Part shown: in pieces, positions 1-8,996 of the stretch
Layout: every line of letters starts with the position of its first letter
How positions within the stretch are numbered: position 1 is the stretch's first letter
Assembly (NCBI GenBank): GCA_903879715.1
Contig: CAIRMR010000034.1
Location: forward strand, 1-64,000
Length of the DNA stretch: 64,000 nt
Reading direction: 5' to 3'
DNA from: an uncultured Bacteroidales bacterium
GTDB lineage: Bacteria > Bacteroidota > Bacteroidia > Bacteroidales > UBA4417
Notes under the pieces: generated by a model
What the model saw: only the letters and a program-made list of their open reading frames with translations
Told to the model about the DNA's origin: nothing
The model's database searches: none
Made by a program: the position numbers and the translations under genes

Positions 1-1211
1 ATTAATCCGTGCCAAAGCGCGTTTTCGATAAAAGGCTGTAAAATTAACCCCGGCAGTTTGGTGGAGGCGGTATTCAGATTTTCGGCACAATGTATTTTAA
101 AGTTAATACTATCGTTAAAACGGATATTTTCAATATTCATATACAACTCAATGGTTTCCAGTTCTTCATCCAGCGAAACACTGTCGGTGCGCGAACTTTC
201 GAGTATTTTACGGATCAGTTTTGCGAATTTATTTAAGTAATAAACAGCCTTTTCCTTGTTGTTGTCAATCAGGTATGCTTTTATCGAATTCAGCGCATTG
301 AAAATAAAGTGCGGATTCATCTGGCTTCGCAGCGCATCAAGTTTCAAGAGCGAGATTTCATTTTCGAACGAAAGCGTTAGCGAATTAAGCTTTTCAGCTT
401 CGTTCTTCTGAAGCGCAATTTTTAATTCGGCAACTTTTTCTTCCAGCTGAACTTCCAGTTCTTTCTGATAGGTATCTTTAAGTACCTGGTTGGCATGTTG
501 CTCCTCGATAATTTTATTCTGGACATTTATTTTTTCCAGGTATAATAGTTTCACTTTGTAGCCGAGTCCCAACATAAAAATAGTAGATTCAATTATAATC
601 CCTATGTAAAAATAGATTATAGGATGATCATCACTAATGTTTTCATCCGATTTAGCCAGTGCTATGTATGCAAACACCTGGTAAATAATAACTCCGATAA
701 TAATAAAATACTTCAGTTTGTAAGGAGTTTTTAAGGTGTAATACAAGGCGGAAATTACAGCAACTGTAATCAAAGGAATAAATCCAAAAGTAAAGAATCT
801 GGTGAAGTAGGCCGGATTGCCCAAAGCGATCGAAAATACAACCAATGCAAATGAAAATGCCATTAAAATATGTAAAAATCTGATCAGCAAGCTGGTGTAT
901 TTTGGGAAATAGGTTTTAAAATCGAGTAACTCTTTGTAAAAGAAGAATAGTAAAGAGTTATAGATGATTTGAATAAACCAGTTAAATGCATAATAGCGGC
1001 TATTGAGATAAGCTTCAACAATATCCTGTGGTATTAAAGGACTGTTTTTTATAAGAAAAACGAATAGCAGGAAATTATATATGCCGTAGTAAAAAAATGC
1101 TTTTTGCTTTGTCTGAATGTAAATGAACGAGCATAGCAACGAATAAATGATGAGTCCTGAAATCACAAACCCCCATACTATCTGGGCAACAAGATTCATG
1201 TCGAAACTCAT
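1..1211 (-). CDS. LytS-type sensor histidine kinase (partial, 3' end outside window)
   Basis: Reading the minus strand from the ATG at 1211 gives an open frame to the window edge, about 403 residues. The N-terminal half has several hydrophobic segments (roughly residues 8-200), as in 7TM-type sensors, then a coiled-coil linker rich in Lys and Glu. The His_kinase (LytS) block follows, with MNPHFIFNALNSIKAYL around the phospho-acceptor His301. The N box PFIENALWHG lies at the very edge, so most of the ATP-binding domain is missing from the window. The ATG overlaps the stop of the LytTR regulator upstream (ATGA at 1208-1211), so the two are surely co-transcribed and translationally coupled. It should phosphorylate that regulator; the signal is unknown. 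Confidence 0.9.
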   Translation of the reverse strand, partial: MSFDMNLVAQIVWGFVISGLIIYSLLCSFIYIQTKQKAFFYYGIYNFLLFVFLIKNSPLIPQDIVEAYLNSRYYAFNWFIQIIYNSLLFFFYKELLDFKTYFPKYTSLLIRFLHILMAFSFALVVFSIALGNPAYFTRFFTFGFIPLITVAVISALYYTLKTPYKLKYFIIIGVIIYQVFAYIALAKSDENISDDHPIIYFYIGIIIESTIFMLGLGYKVKLLYLEKINVQNKIIEEQHANQVLKDTYQKELEVQLEEKVAELKIALQKNEAEKLNSLTLSFENEISLLKLDALRSQMNPHFIFNALNSIKAYLIDNNKEKAVYYLNKFAKLIRKILESSRTDSVSLDEELETIELYMNIENIRFNDSINFKIHCAENLNTASTKLPGLILQPFIENALWHGL

Positions 1212-1948
1212 AACTTATCCAGAAAATCAGATTTCTTTTGCCTCGAAACCGGAATTTTTACCATGTTCGAAAGTACCACATATTCATCTGTTTTATGAAA
1301 CTCTTTCACTTTGTTCAGATTGATCAGGTACGAATTGTGAATCCGGAAAAACTGCAGCTGAGCCAGTTTTTCTTCCATAAATTTTAATTTCTGGGTTAAA
1401 ACGATCTTTTCTTTATTCTCAAGAAAAATAGTGCAGTAATTGCCGTCGCTCTCGCAATAAATTATGTCGTCGGGATTAAGGAAAATCATTTTTCCGTCGT
1501 TGGTAACATTTATTTTTTTCTGAGAAAGTACATTGGATTGAAGTATTTTTTCCAAAGAGTTCTCCAGCTTTTCGCTGATGGAAACGGAACTTTTTTGTTG
1601 CTCAATTTTAGTAAAGCATGCTATTAAGTCATCGGAATCAATAGGTTTTAATAGGTAATCGAGCGCGCTTTCTTTTATGGCTTTAATGGCATATTGATCA
1701 AAGGCTGTGGTAATTACAACTGCAAAATTTCGTTTGGGAAACAGCTCCAGGAACTGAAATCCATCCATATCGGGCATTTCAATATCCAGGAAAACACAAT
1801 CCACGGTATTCCTGTTTAAAAAGCTTACAGCATCCGTAGCACTTGTAAATGTGGCAATGATGCGCACGTTTTTACAAAAATTCTCAATCTCCCATTCCAG
1901 GCTTTTTATGGCACTGTGTTCATCGTCGATCAATACTAAATCAATCAT
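1208..1948 (-). CDS. LytTR family DNA-binding response regulator
   Basis: A 246-residue protein with an N-terminal receiver domain (about 1-120) and a C-terminal LytTR DNA-binding domain (about 140-246). The acidic pocket is Asp8/Asp9, the phospho-acceptor is Asp55 in FLDIEMPDMDG, and the conserved Lys is in LLKPID. The LytTR part carries the typical FFRIHNSYLINLNKV stretch. It is the first gene of a pair with the LytS-type kinase, which it overlaps by 4 bp. Such pairs in Bacteroidota usually control a few nearby or cell-envelope genes; no target is evident here. Confidence 0.93.
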   Translation of the reverse strand: MIDLVLIDDEHSAIKSLEWEIENFCKNVRIIATFTSATDAVSFLNRNTVDCVFLDIEMPDMDGFQFLELFPKRNFAVVITTAFDQYAIKAIKESALDYLLKPIDSDDLIACFTKIEQQKSSVSISEKLENSLEKILQSNVLSQKKINVTNDGKMIFLNPDDIIYCESDGNYCTIFLENKEKIVLTQKLKFMEEKLAQLQFFRIHNSYLINLNKVKEFHKTDEYVVLSNMVKIPVSRQKKSDFLDKL

Positions 1949-1971
1949 ATTTTTTAATTTTAAAATGACAA

Positions 1972-2197
1972 CTAAGTAATTCGTCTAAAGCGTTGTCAAA
2001 CGTATGTATGCCACAGATTACAAAGATTACGCAGAAAATACTTTCAATTATAATCTGATTTCAATTTAAAAATTGTAGAAAGAAGCTTAAATCTGTGAAA
2101 TCTGCGAATTTAGCGAAGCGTTATCACGAATACCCTTAAAGATAAGAGATACATGAGTAAATCTGTGGCTAAAATGCCTGTTGATTAATCTGATTAG
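1972..2197. repeat. Degenerate copy of the CTAATCA-ended palindromic element
   Basis: The 516-bp gap between the LytTR gene and the RCC1 gene holds a GCCACAGATTAC arm at 2010-2021, then AATCTGTGAAATCTGCG near 2089-2106 and AATCTGTGGCTAAAATGCCT at 2159-2180. It ends in TGATTAG at 2191-2197. The last block matches the right end of the copy at 5818-5990 almost base for base. The left end (CTAAGTAAT at 1972) is a poor match, so this copy looks decayed. I see no gene in the remainder of the gap. Confidence 0.6.
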
Positions 2198-2464
2198 TTA
2201 CCATAAATGTATTTCAAATTTCTATAAAAAAGTGATTAAATGTATCAATGGACTTTCATTACTTACAAACAAACAGTTTTGATGTATGGTTTGCAAATTT
2301 CTGATTTTTAGCAGTTTTTCAAGTAATTACTTGTTTTATCCTGAATTATTCCCATTTACACATTTTTCATAGCCATTCATACAATTCACAATTCTCATGA
2401 ATGTCATGTGTTCTAATTTAGCTGCTGCTGATATATTTCAGCTTCAACTATTATAATTCCGGTT

Positions 2465-3904
2465 ATGAGAAAAAATATCCACAGAATAAAATTAATGGTG
2501 CTATTTGTAATACTTTTTATAGTACAAAATTCATTTGCACAGACAACAACAGCTTGCTGGAAATCATTTGCAAGCGGCGAACTTTTTACGCTGGGTATTA
2601 CTTCTAACGGGCAACTCTGGTCCTGGGGATTCAACAATTTTGCACAATTAGGTCTCGGTACACAAGGCAATACAGCCAATCCAAATAAGGCTCAAATTGG
2701 CACTGCAACCGACTGGAAAGAAGTTGAAGCGGGAAGTGAATATGGCATGGCAATAAAAGAAAACGGAACACTCTGGGGCTGGGGAGCAAATTTCTCCGGG
2801 ATGTTAGGTGATGGAACAGGTGAAACAAGAAAATCTCCGGTACAAATTGGAGCTGACGCCAACTGGAGTAAAATTTCGGCTGGTGTTGTACATACGTTAG
2901 CACTTAAAAGCGATGGTACGCTTTGGGCATGGGGTAGGAATACTGAAGGTCAGATTGGTGATGGAACCTTCACAATCAGGGCCGTTCCAACTCAGATAGG
3001 CGCTGATAACGATTGGACTGAAATTTCTGCGGGTGAAAGACACTCTATTGCCATAAAAACAAATGGATCGCTTTGGGCATGGGGTGCTTATGACAATGGT
3101 CAATTAGGATTGGGAAATACTTCTTTTTCGAAAATAAATGTGCCAACACAAGTTGGAACGTCTTCCGATTGGAAAATCATTTCAGCAGGCAGAAATTTCA
3201 ATCTGGCAATCAAAAACGATGGCACACTATGGTCGTGGGGGCAAAATGATTTTGGACAATTAGGAAATGGTTTTTCATTTGGCGGTTCTAATGTTGTCCT
3301 TCAAATAGGTACTGATGCCGACTGGGCAAGTATTGCAGCCGGCGATATTCACAGCATGGCCTTGAAAACGAATGGTACCCGTTGGGCATGGGGCTCCAAT
3401 GGCAATGGCAGCAGTAGCTCAGGTAGTGCCGGTGCATTGGGCGATACTACCAAAACAGATAAAAATATACCAACACAAATAGGTACTGATACCGATTGGG
3501 AAAAACCACAAGCAGGTGAATATTTTTCTTTCTGCCTGAAAAAGGATGGTACGCTTTGGTCGAACGGAAGAAATACTGCCGGAGAATTAGGTGATGGAAC
3601 CCAAACGATAAGGCTTTTTCCAATATTGGTTAGTTGCCCGATCATCCTGACAAATATCGGGTTTAAAGATGAAATCCCTGGTTTGAAAATTTATCCTAAT
3701 CCGGTCAATGATATTTTATTGATCAGAAATTCTGATAACCTTTCAATTAGAAAAATATCTGTTTTCGATTTCTCGGGTAAACTTATTATTACCGTGAATG
3801 GACAAACCGATCGGATTAACCTTGAAGGAGTAGCGAAAGGAATTTATGTTTTGCAGATTGTTTCTGAAGGCAAAAGCTACAAAAAGAAAATTATAAAACG
3901 ATAA
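2465..3904 (+). CDS. Secreted RCC1-repeat beta-propeller protein with T9SS sorting domain
   Basis: A 479-residue protein with a Sec signal peptide (about residues 1-26, ending NSFAQ). Seven RCC1-like repeats of about 50 residues follow, each with a core such as LWAWGRNTEGQIGDGT, and should form one beta-propeller. The last 75 or so residues, from IYPNPVNDIL to YKKKIIKR, form a type A por-secretion (T9SS) C-terminal sorting domain, so it should be exported and anchored at or released from the cell surface. The sixth repeat contains a Gly/Ser-rich insertion. The binding partner is unknown. Confidence 0.92.
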   Translation: MRKNIHRIKLMVLFVILFIVQNSFAQTTTACWKSFASGELFTLGITSNGQLWSWGFNNFAQLGLGTQGNTANPNKAQIGTATDWKEVEAGSEYGMAIKENGTLWGWGANFSGMLGDGTGETRKSPVQIGADANWSKISAGVVHTLALKSDGTLWAWGRNTEGQIGDGTFTIRAVPTQIGADNDWTEISAGERHSIAIKTNGSLWAWGAYDNGQLGLGNTSFSKINVPTQVGTSSDWKIISAGRNFNLAIKNDGTLWSWGQNDFGQLGNGFSFGGSNVVLQIGTDADWASIAAGDIHSMALKTNGTRWAWGSNGNGSSSSGSAGALGDTTKTDKNIPTQIGTDTDWEKPQAGEYFSFCLKKDGTLWSNGRNTAGELGDGTQTIRLFPILVSCPIILTNIGFKDEIPGLKIYPNPVNDILLIRNSDNLSIRKISVFDFSGKLIITVNGQTDRINLEGVAKGIYVLQIVSEGKSYKKKIIKR

Positions 3905-3974
3905 TGTTCTATCTAAACAATTGTCTATCTAATAATTAACAACAATAAATCACTAACATTCAAAACCCATAACC

Positions 3975-4400
3975 ATGAAAAAAATCATTACTATAGCACT
4001 CTTATTAGCAAGTGTTTTTTCACAGGCCCAGCATTTCGACTGGGTAAGCACAGCCGGATATGCCGGTGTTGCAAACAGTTTTTCCGGGGCAATCGCTATT
4101 GAACGCGATTCGCAGGGGAATTTATATACGCTGGATGTTGCAAACGGAGCGCAACAATGCCAGGGTGATACCGTGCAGCCTATTTCGGGGGCCAACACCA
4201 CCTTTCTATATAAATTTAACGCAAATGGTGAATTGCAGTACATAAAGCCCATTGGTGTAAATTTCTTTCCCCTGAATCTCCAGGTGGACGAAAATGACAA
4301 TCTGTATTTGCTGGGAGCTCTTTTAGGAAGCAATAAGTTGAGAGTGAATGACACTCTGATTACCGGTATTGAAAACAGAAAACTATATCCTGAAATTTGA
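3975..4400 (+). CDS. N-terminal part of a frameshifted SBBP-like secreted protein
   Basis: Encodes a signal peptide (MKKIITIALLLASVFSQAQ) and the first beta-propeller-type repeats, with the pattern D-x-x-G-N-L-Y and a YKFNANGELQY strand. It runs out of frame at the A-rich stretch GAAAACAGAAAAC near 4371-4383 and stops at 4400. Residues before the break (NDTLITGIEN) and the start of the next frame (NYILKFDASGKLLW) join naturally into one SBBP repeat. This and the next entry are therefore one gene broken by a one-base frameshift, either a real mutation or a homopolymer sequencing error. Confidence 0.75.
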   Translation: MKKIITIALLLASVFSQAQHFDWVSTAGYAGVANSFSGAIAIERDSQGNLYTLDVANGAQQCQGDTVQPISGANTTFLYKFNANGELQYIKPIGVNFFPLNLQVDENDNLYLLGALLGSNKLRVNDTLITGIENRKLYPEI

Positions 4401-5802
4401 TGCCAGTGGAAAGTTGTTATGGACAGCATTGAATAATGTGAGCTTTGGCGGGCATTCAGCAGCTTGTATGTTGCAGTACTACGACAATCATATTTATTTT
4501 CAAACCGGAAACTTATCTATTAGTAAACTGGATACAACCGGAAAATTTATTTCAACCTTAACGGCTGATTCCTTTATCCCCAGTACTGCAATAAATGGTA
4601 TATATTTTAAAGGTTCGGGTGTTTTTTCAAATGGCGATTTGCTTTTTACTGCTGTTTCGCGGGGGACTTTAACCTATAATTCCATAACACTTGTCCCTGT
4701 TGTTGAAACAGGTTCAGTACCTTTACTGATGCTCCGTACTTCCGGAAATTTAACCGTTGCCTGGGCAAAGTATGTAAATGGTGTAGGCGATCCTGCCGAA
4801 AACTTTATCCCGGTAACTATTGGTAACGACGACGGAATATATGTTGGGGTAGAAGTGAATTCAACCTTAACAGCCGGGACTGATGTAATTACAAATCCTG
4901 GTCCGGGGTCTACCAATTACACGGATGGCGTATTAAAGTTAAATGAATCAGGAACTCCCATCTGGCTTAAGTCGGTAACAACCAATGCCCATGTATGGAG
5001 TGTATTTAATAATCGGGATGGAAGTGGTGTTTTTTGCGGAGGCGATTTTACCGGGAATTTAACATTGGGCAACTTCACTATCAATCCTGTAAAGGGTAGT
5101 TCTTTCATAACTAAAATTGCCTATAATGGAACTTTTAAAAATGCATTTGCTTTCGCAGCAGGTCCTGGCTCAAAAGTAAAAAGTATGGCAACCAATGAAC
5201 AAGGTGTTTTTTATGTGGGTGGCAAATTATTCAGCCGTACAGCTCCCACTTTCAGTTGTACACCCCGCGTAGCCAATACAGGATTGTATCTGGCGAAATT
5301 TACGGAAGATCCTGATGAGGCACCTCAGCCTTCAATAACCCGCTCGGGGATTGAGCTTACCGCAGCGCCGAAATTTAACGAAGGAAGTATTCAATGGCAT
5401 TTAAATGGAAATGCTATTCCCGGCGCTATACATCAAACCTATACCGCTGCCGAAAACGGAGATTATACTGTTTCTTATTTTTATTCTTATGATTTTATTC
5501 CTTTGTGCATATCCACATCCGCAAAAATGAGCGTTATATCAGTCGGTTTGGCAGAAAATAAAAGCAACCGGTTTGCAGTGTACCCTAATCCGTTTAAAAG
5601 TGAAATAACTCTTGATTTAAAGGAATTTACAAGCCAGACTACCGTTACCGTTTTTGATTACAGCGGACGCAAATTAGTTGAAAAAGAGATTTCAAATGAC
5701 TCGCAAAAAATGGATTTAAGATTTTTAAGTGATGGCGTTTACATCTTGCAATTCCGGAATCCGGATGGCGTTTTTACAAAACGGATTGTAAAACAGAAGT
5801 AA
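4369..5802 (+). CDS. Main part of the frameshifted SBBP-like secreted protein with T9SS domain
   Basis: Continues the previous reading frame after a shift; its apparent TTG start at 4369 is an artefact of the break. It holds more SBBP-like repeats (for example DGVLKLNESGTPIWLKSV), an Ig-like segment (IQWHLNGNAIPGA) and a type A T9SS sorting domain from VYPNPFKSEI to KRIVKQK. The restored protein would be about 608 residues, secreted to the surface. It lies 70 bp after the RCC1 protein, so the two probably form a cell-surface cargo operon. Confidence 0.82.
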   Translation: MKTENYILKFDASGKLLWTALNNVSFGGHSAACMLQYYDNHIYFQTGNLSISKLDTTGKFISTLTADSFIPSTAINGIYFKGSGVFSNGDLLFTAVSRGTLTYNSITLVPVVETGSVPLLMLRTSGNLTVAWAKYVNGVGDPAENFIPVTIGNDDGIYVGVEVNSTLTAGTDVITNPGPGSTNYTDGVLKLNESGTPIWLKSVTTNAHVWSVFNNRDGSGVFCGGDFTGNLTLGNFTINPVKGSSFITKIAYNGTFKNAFAFAAGPGSKVKSMATNEQGVFYVGGKLFSRTAPTFSCTPRVANTGLYLAKFTEDPDEAPQPSITRSGIELTAAPKFNEGSIQWHLNGNAIPGAIHQTYTAAENGDYTVSYFYSYDFIPLCISTSAKMSVISVGLAENKSNRFAVYPNPFKSEITLDLKEFTSQTTVTVFDYSGRKLVEKEISNDSQKMDLRFLSDGVYILQFRNPDGVFTKRIVKQK

Positions 5803-5817
5803 TGATATACTTAAAGC

Positions 5818-5990
5818 CTAATCAGTGCAATTAAAGTATAAACAAACTGATATATGCCACAGATTACGCAGATTACGCAGAATATTGATGTGTTATGATC
5901 AGATTTAGTTCAAGAGACTGCTGAAAGCAGTTGAAATCTGCGAAATCTGCGAAATCTGTGGCTAAAATGCCTATTGAGCAAAATGATTAG
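5818..5990. repeat. Palindromic element with CTAATCAGT-like ends
   Basis: Begins with CTAATCAGT (5818-5826) and ends with TGATTAG (5984-5990). Inside are long inverted arms: GCCACAGATTACGCAG followed by GATTACGCAG on the left (5857-5880), and AATCTGCGAAATCTG repeated up to ATCTGTGGC on the right (5935-5962). A short palindrome CTGCTGAAAGCAG sits in the centre. It has no coding capacity. It lies between two convergent genes and directly after a truncated asparaginase gene. Confidence 0.75.
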
Positions 5991-5992
5991 TT

Positions 5993-6199
5993 TCAATGCT
6001 TTGTAAAATTCAGAAGGCTGTTAGAACTATACCTAAGTTTGGCTTCGAACTGTTTTGCTTTTTCAGCTGGCAGGTTAGTCGGAGTAATATTGCCAGCACC
6101 CCCGTGGACTACAAGGGTATAACTTCCTGGTGACTGTGAATTAGCAATGAAATACAGTAATATGAAAACTGCAGTAAAAAGGAGATATTTAGCTTTCAT
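5993..6199 (-). pseudogene. Truncated isoaspartyl peptidase / plant-type L-asparaginase (N-terminal remnant)
   Basis: A 68-residue frame with a signal peptide (MKAKYLLFTAVFILLYFIANSQ), then YTLVVHGGAGNITP and EKAKQFEAKL. The VVHGGAG motif marks the start of Ntn-hydrolase asparaginases, which are normally about 300 residues or more. Similarity ends after FEAKL. The last dozen residues are unrelated, and the autocatalytic Thr region is absent, so the protein cannot be active. It follows the amino acid permease by 33 bp on the same strand and once probably formed an operon with it. The break is next to the repeat element at 5818-5990. Confidence 0.8.
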
Positions 6200-6232
6200 T
6201 TCAGATAATGTTTGAAATCCCTGAATTTCTTT

Positions 6233-7951
6233 TTATTCATCAACATGATTCCTGAGCCGGCTATGCCTCATTCCGTACGCAAAGTACAGCACCAGCCCAA
6301 TTACCAGCCAAATCAGGAAACGTAACCAGTTTGTGATTCCAAGTTCACTCATAAGGTATAAATTGGTGAGCAGGCCCAACACTGGTATCAACGACCATCT
6401 CCTGATTACAGCAAACACCGTTGTAAGGATTGCAACCACAATAAAAACAAACATGGGCAACTGGTTATGAAATCCTTTTGAAACATGATTGTTGCCGTTA
6501 AAAATACCGGCAAAAAATCCGGGATTTGAGAACCAGATAATAAATAGAATTACGGCCCAGATAGGAAGTAAATATAAGCGGCTGTTTGCATAGGGAACAT
6601 TGAACCCTCTTTTATTTACATCATTATTACCTCGTGGATGAAGTATTAAAACTCCGCCCGAAACCAGGATAAACGCAAACAATGTTCCAATGCTTGTAAG
6701 ATCTGTGACTTCGGTAAGGTTAAGAAAGAGTGCAGGAATGGCAACCAGGAAACCTGTAATTATGGTGGCAAAGGCAGGTGTACGATACTTTTTGTGAAGC
6801 TTTGAGAACCTTGGCGGCAACAGTCCGTCGCGGCTCATGCTCATCCATATTCGTGGCTGACCGACCTGGAAAACCAGCAATACTCCTGCCATGGCAATTA
6901 CAGCGCCCAAAGCAATAATACCGGATAGCTTGGTGAGATGCAATGTTTCGAACGCATAAGCCAGAGGATCCGAAACTCCCAGCTGGCTGAACGGAACCAT
7001 TCCTGTTAGAACAAGACTGATAATAACATACAAAACGGTTGTTATCGCCAGCGCATAAATCATGGACCTGGGTAAATCTCGTCGTGGATTTTTACACTCC
7101 TCGGCAGTGGTTGAAATGGCATCAAAACCAATGTAAGCAAAGAAAACTCCCGAAACCCCTTTCAAAACTCCGCCAATTCCATTAGGTGCAAACGGGCTCC
7201 AGTTAGCCGGATCAACATAAAATGATCCTACTGCGATAACCAGCAGAAGTATACCAATTTTTATCAGTACCAATATATTCCCGGCCATTTTGGTTTCGTA
7301 AATACCTTTATACACCAGCCAGGTTATGAAAACAACAATTCCCAGTGCCGGTATATCAGCGATAAACCGGATGTTTCCTATATGTGGTGCCAAAAGCCAT
7401 GCCTGGTATGCTTCACGCAAGTTGGAGTCGAGGCCGGCAAACGCCACACCTGACTGGAGTTGCTCCGTTGCGAGCTTAAATCCTTTGGCAGCGCTCAGGT
7501 AATCAATAGCCAGGTATTCAGGAATATAAATATGTAGTCCGTTTAAAAGCCCTGTAAAATAGCCGGACCACGAAATGGCAACTGCAATATTCCCGATTGC
7601 ATATTCCATAATCAGATCCCAGCCGATGATCCATGCAATAAGCTCGCCGAAGCTTGCATATGCATAGGTATACGCGCTCCCGCTGATTGGTATGGCCGAG
7701 GCGAATTCAGCGTAGCACATGGCTGATAAGCCGCAGGCTATGGCAGTAAATACAAATAAAAGTGATACTGCCGGACCGCCGCTGGCTGCCGCATTTCCAA
7801 TTGTGCTGAATATCCCGGCACCAATAATTGCGGCAATTCCCATCGCAGTAAGATCCCGCACTCCAAGCCGGCGTTTCATCAAATCAGGATTTGATTCGTC
7901 GGCATGACGAAGGATCATATCAATAGACTTCTTCCTGAAAAGGTTCTGCAT
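6233..7951 (-). CDS. APC family amino acid permease (cationic amino acid transporter type)
   Basis: A 572-residue membrane protein. The N-terminal region carries the consensus GVRDLTAMGIAAIIGAGIFS followed by about 13-14 hydrophobic segments, matching the YfnA/CAT branch of the APC superfamily. FFAYIGFDAISTTAEECKNP in the middle is the hallmark segment of CAT-type transporters. It should import amino acids by proton or sodium symport; the substrate cannot be read from sequence. A TATATTTA box, close to the TAnnTTTG consensus, lies about 20 bp upstream. The truncated asparaginase sits downstream. Confidence 0.93.
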   Translation of the reverse strand: MQNLFRKKSIDMILRHADESNPDLMKRRLGVRDLTAMGIAAIIGAGIFSTIGNAAASGGPAVSLLFVFTAIACGLSAMCYAEFASAIPISGSAYTYAYASFGELIAWIIGWDLIMEYAIGNIAVAISWSGYFTGLLNGLHIYIPEYLAIDYLSAAKGFKLATEQLQSGVAFAGLDSNLREAYQAWLLAPHIGNIRFIADIPALGIVVFITWLVYKGIYETKMAGNILVLIKIGILLLVIAVGSFYVDPANWSPFAPNGIGGVLKGVSGVFFAYIGFDAISTTAEECKNPRRDLPRSMIYALAITTVLYVIISLVLTGMVPFSQLGVSDPLAYAFETLHLTKLSGIIALGAVIAMAGVLLVFQVGQPRIWMSMSRDGLLPPRFSKLHKKYRTPAFATIITGFLVAIPALFLNLTEVTDLTSIGTLFAFILVSGGVLILHPRGNNDVNKRGFNVPYANSRLYLLPIWAVILFIIWFSNPGFFAGIFNGNNHVSKGFHNQLPMFVFIVVAILTTVFAVIRRWSLIPVLGLLTNLYLMSELGITNWLRFLIWLVIGLVLYFAYGMRHSRLRNHVDE

Positions 7952-8098
7952 ATTGGATTACTTGCGCTGTAAATATAGCAGATATTTATGGAACAGTCGC
8001 TGATTCCAGAAATCTACAGTTTCAAATAATCAAATTTGTGGTTTCATAATTATTGTCCGACTTTTCTAATCAGTTTAAACAAAGTCAATCCCAATAAA

Positions 8099-8122
8099 AA
8101 AGCGCCAGAAATCTGACGCTTT
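8099..8122 (-). terminator. Intrinsic terminator of the lipoprotein gene
   Basis: AAAGCG pairs with CGCTTT, and CAGA with TCTG inside. On the minus strand the hairpin is followed by a run of T residues (TTTTTTATT). It lies 54 bp after the stop of the lipoprotein gene at 8176. Confidence 0.7.
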
Positions 8123-8175
8123 AAAATATTAATCACAGTTAGTGTAATGATTAATCAACGGTTCACTAAAGTTTT

Positions 8176-8730
8176 TTATAATGGGCTGATCGTAATCTCA
8201 ATGCCACTTTCCAGTAAAGTTTCCATTGGTAAAGTAGGTATATTCCCATTCAAATCACCTAAAAGTGTGATGATGAAAGGATTTTTAACAGCTGCTAACA
8301 TATCCACATCCTTAACCACAAAGTCAATGGAACGATCTGTCTCATTTATTATTGGGGATGTAGCTATTTCTATAGGTAAACCACCCTGAGGCGTAACGGT
8401 AACACGCGCTGAAGTTAGCCAGTTGATTTTTGCAATCTCCGGGGAGATAATTGAAAACTTCAATTTGTAAAAACTGGCACGATCTATCAATCCTGTTTGA
8501 GTGCCTACTATGCTGTCGATATTAATAGCGGAGTTTGATTGCGAATACAGCACCATTTCAGTCTTCAGCTGTGAAATTGAAATTGAATCTATGGTGATAT
8601 GACTATCCGGTAAGTCATACGTAATTTTAAATGTAGTAGCTTCTTTTAGTTTTTCACACGATTGCAACAGAACGAGTGATATTCCAAAGCCCAGCAGTAG
8701 GGATAAGGTAATCCATGATTTAGTTTTCAT
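8176..8730 (-). CDS. Hypothetical lipoprotein
   Basis: A 184-residue protein with a lipobox LLQSC near residue 25, so it should be a lipid-anchored periplasmic or outer-membrane protein. The body is rich in beta-strand-like segments (for example ATTFKITYDLPDSHITIDSI). No family was recognised. It stands alone, with a terminator downstream and about 266 bp to dxs upstream. The real-gene call is strong because of the signal sequence and terminator; its function is unknown. Confidence 0.8.
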   Translation of the reverse strand: MKTKSWITLSLLLGFGISLVLLQSCEKLKEATTFKITYDLPDSHITIDSISISQLKTEMVLYSQSNSAINIDSIVGTQTGLIDRASFYKLKFSIISPEIAKINWLTSARVTVTPQGGLPIEIATSPIINETDRSIDFVVKDVDMLAAVKNPFIITLLGDLNGNIPTLPMETLLESGIEITISPL

Positions 8731-8975
8731 AATTAAAAGAGTTGATTTGATGACGTTAATCTTAGCCGGTAATCTGACAGGCTATATTCTATTAACGCTT
8801 AATAAGTGTTTAAGTTGCTTGTTAATGATAACCAATTCAGAAACATTAACATATAATTAATGGACTATTGGTCAATATGTAACTGCCGAAAAAGAAAAAA
8901 TATCAGGATTTGTTTTTAAAAAAATGTCAGTTTCCTGCTATTTCAGAATAACTCGGAGAAATAAAATAGTAAAAC

Positions 8976-8995
8976 GCCGGCTAAACGACGCCGGC
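8976..8995 (-). terminator. Terminator downstream of dxs
   Basis: GCCGGC (8976-8981) and GCCGGC (8990-8995) form a six-pair stem with an 8-nt loop, followed on the minus strand by GTTTTACTATTTTA. The dxs stop codon is only 2 nt before the stem. Confidence 0.75.
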
Positions 8996-8996
8996 T

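Noticed and set aside
8066-8074. CTAATCAGT as another end of the mobile element family
   Set aside because: No matching second end or CCACAGATTAC arm nearby; a 9-bp match alone can occur by chance.
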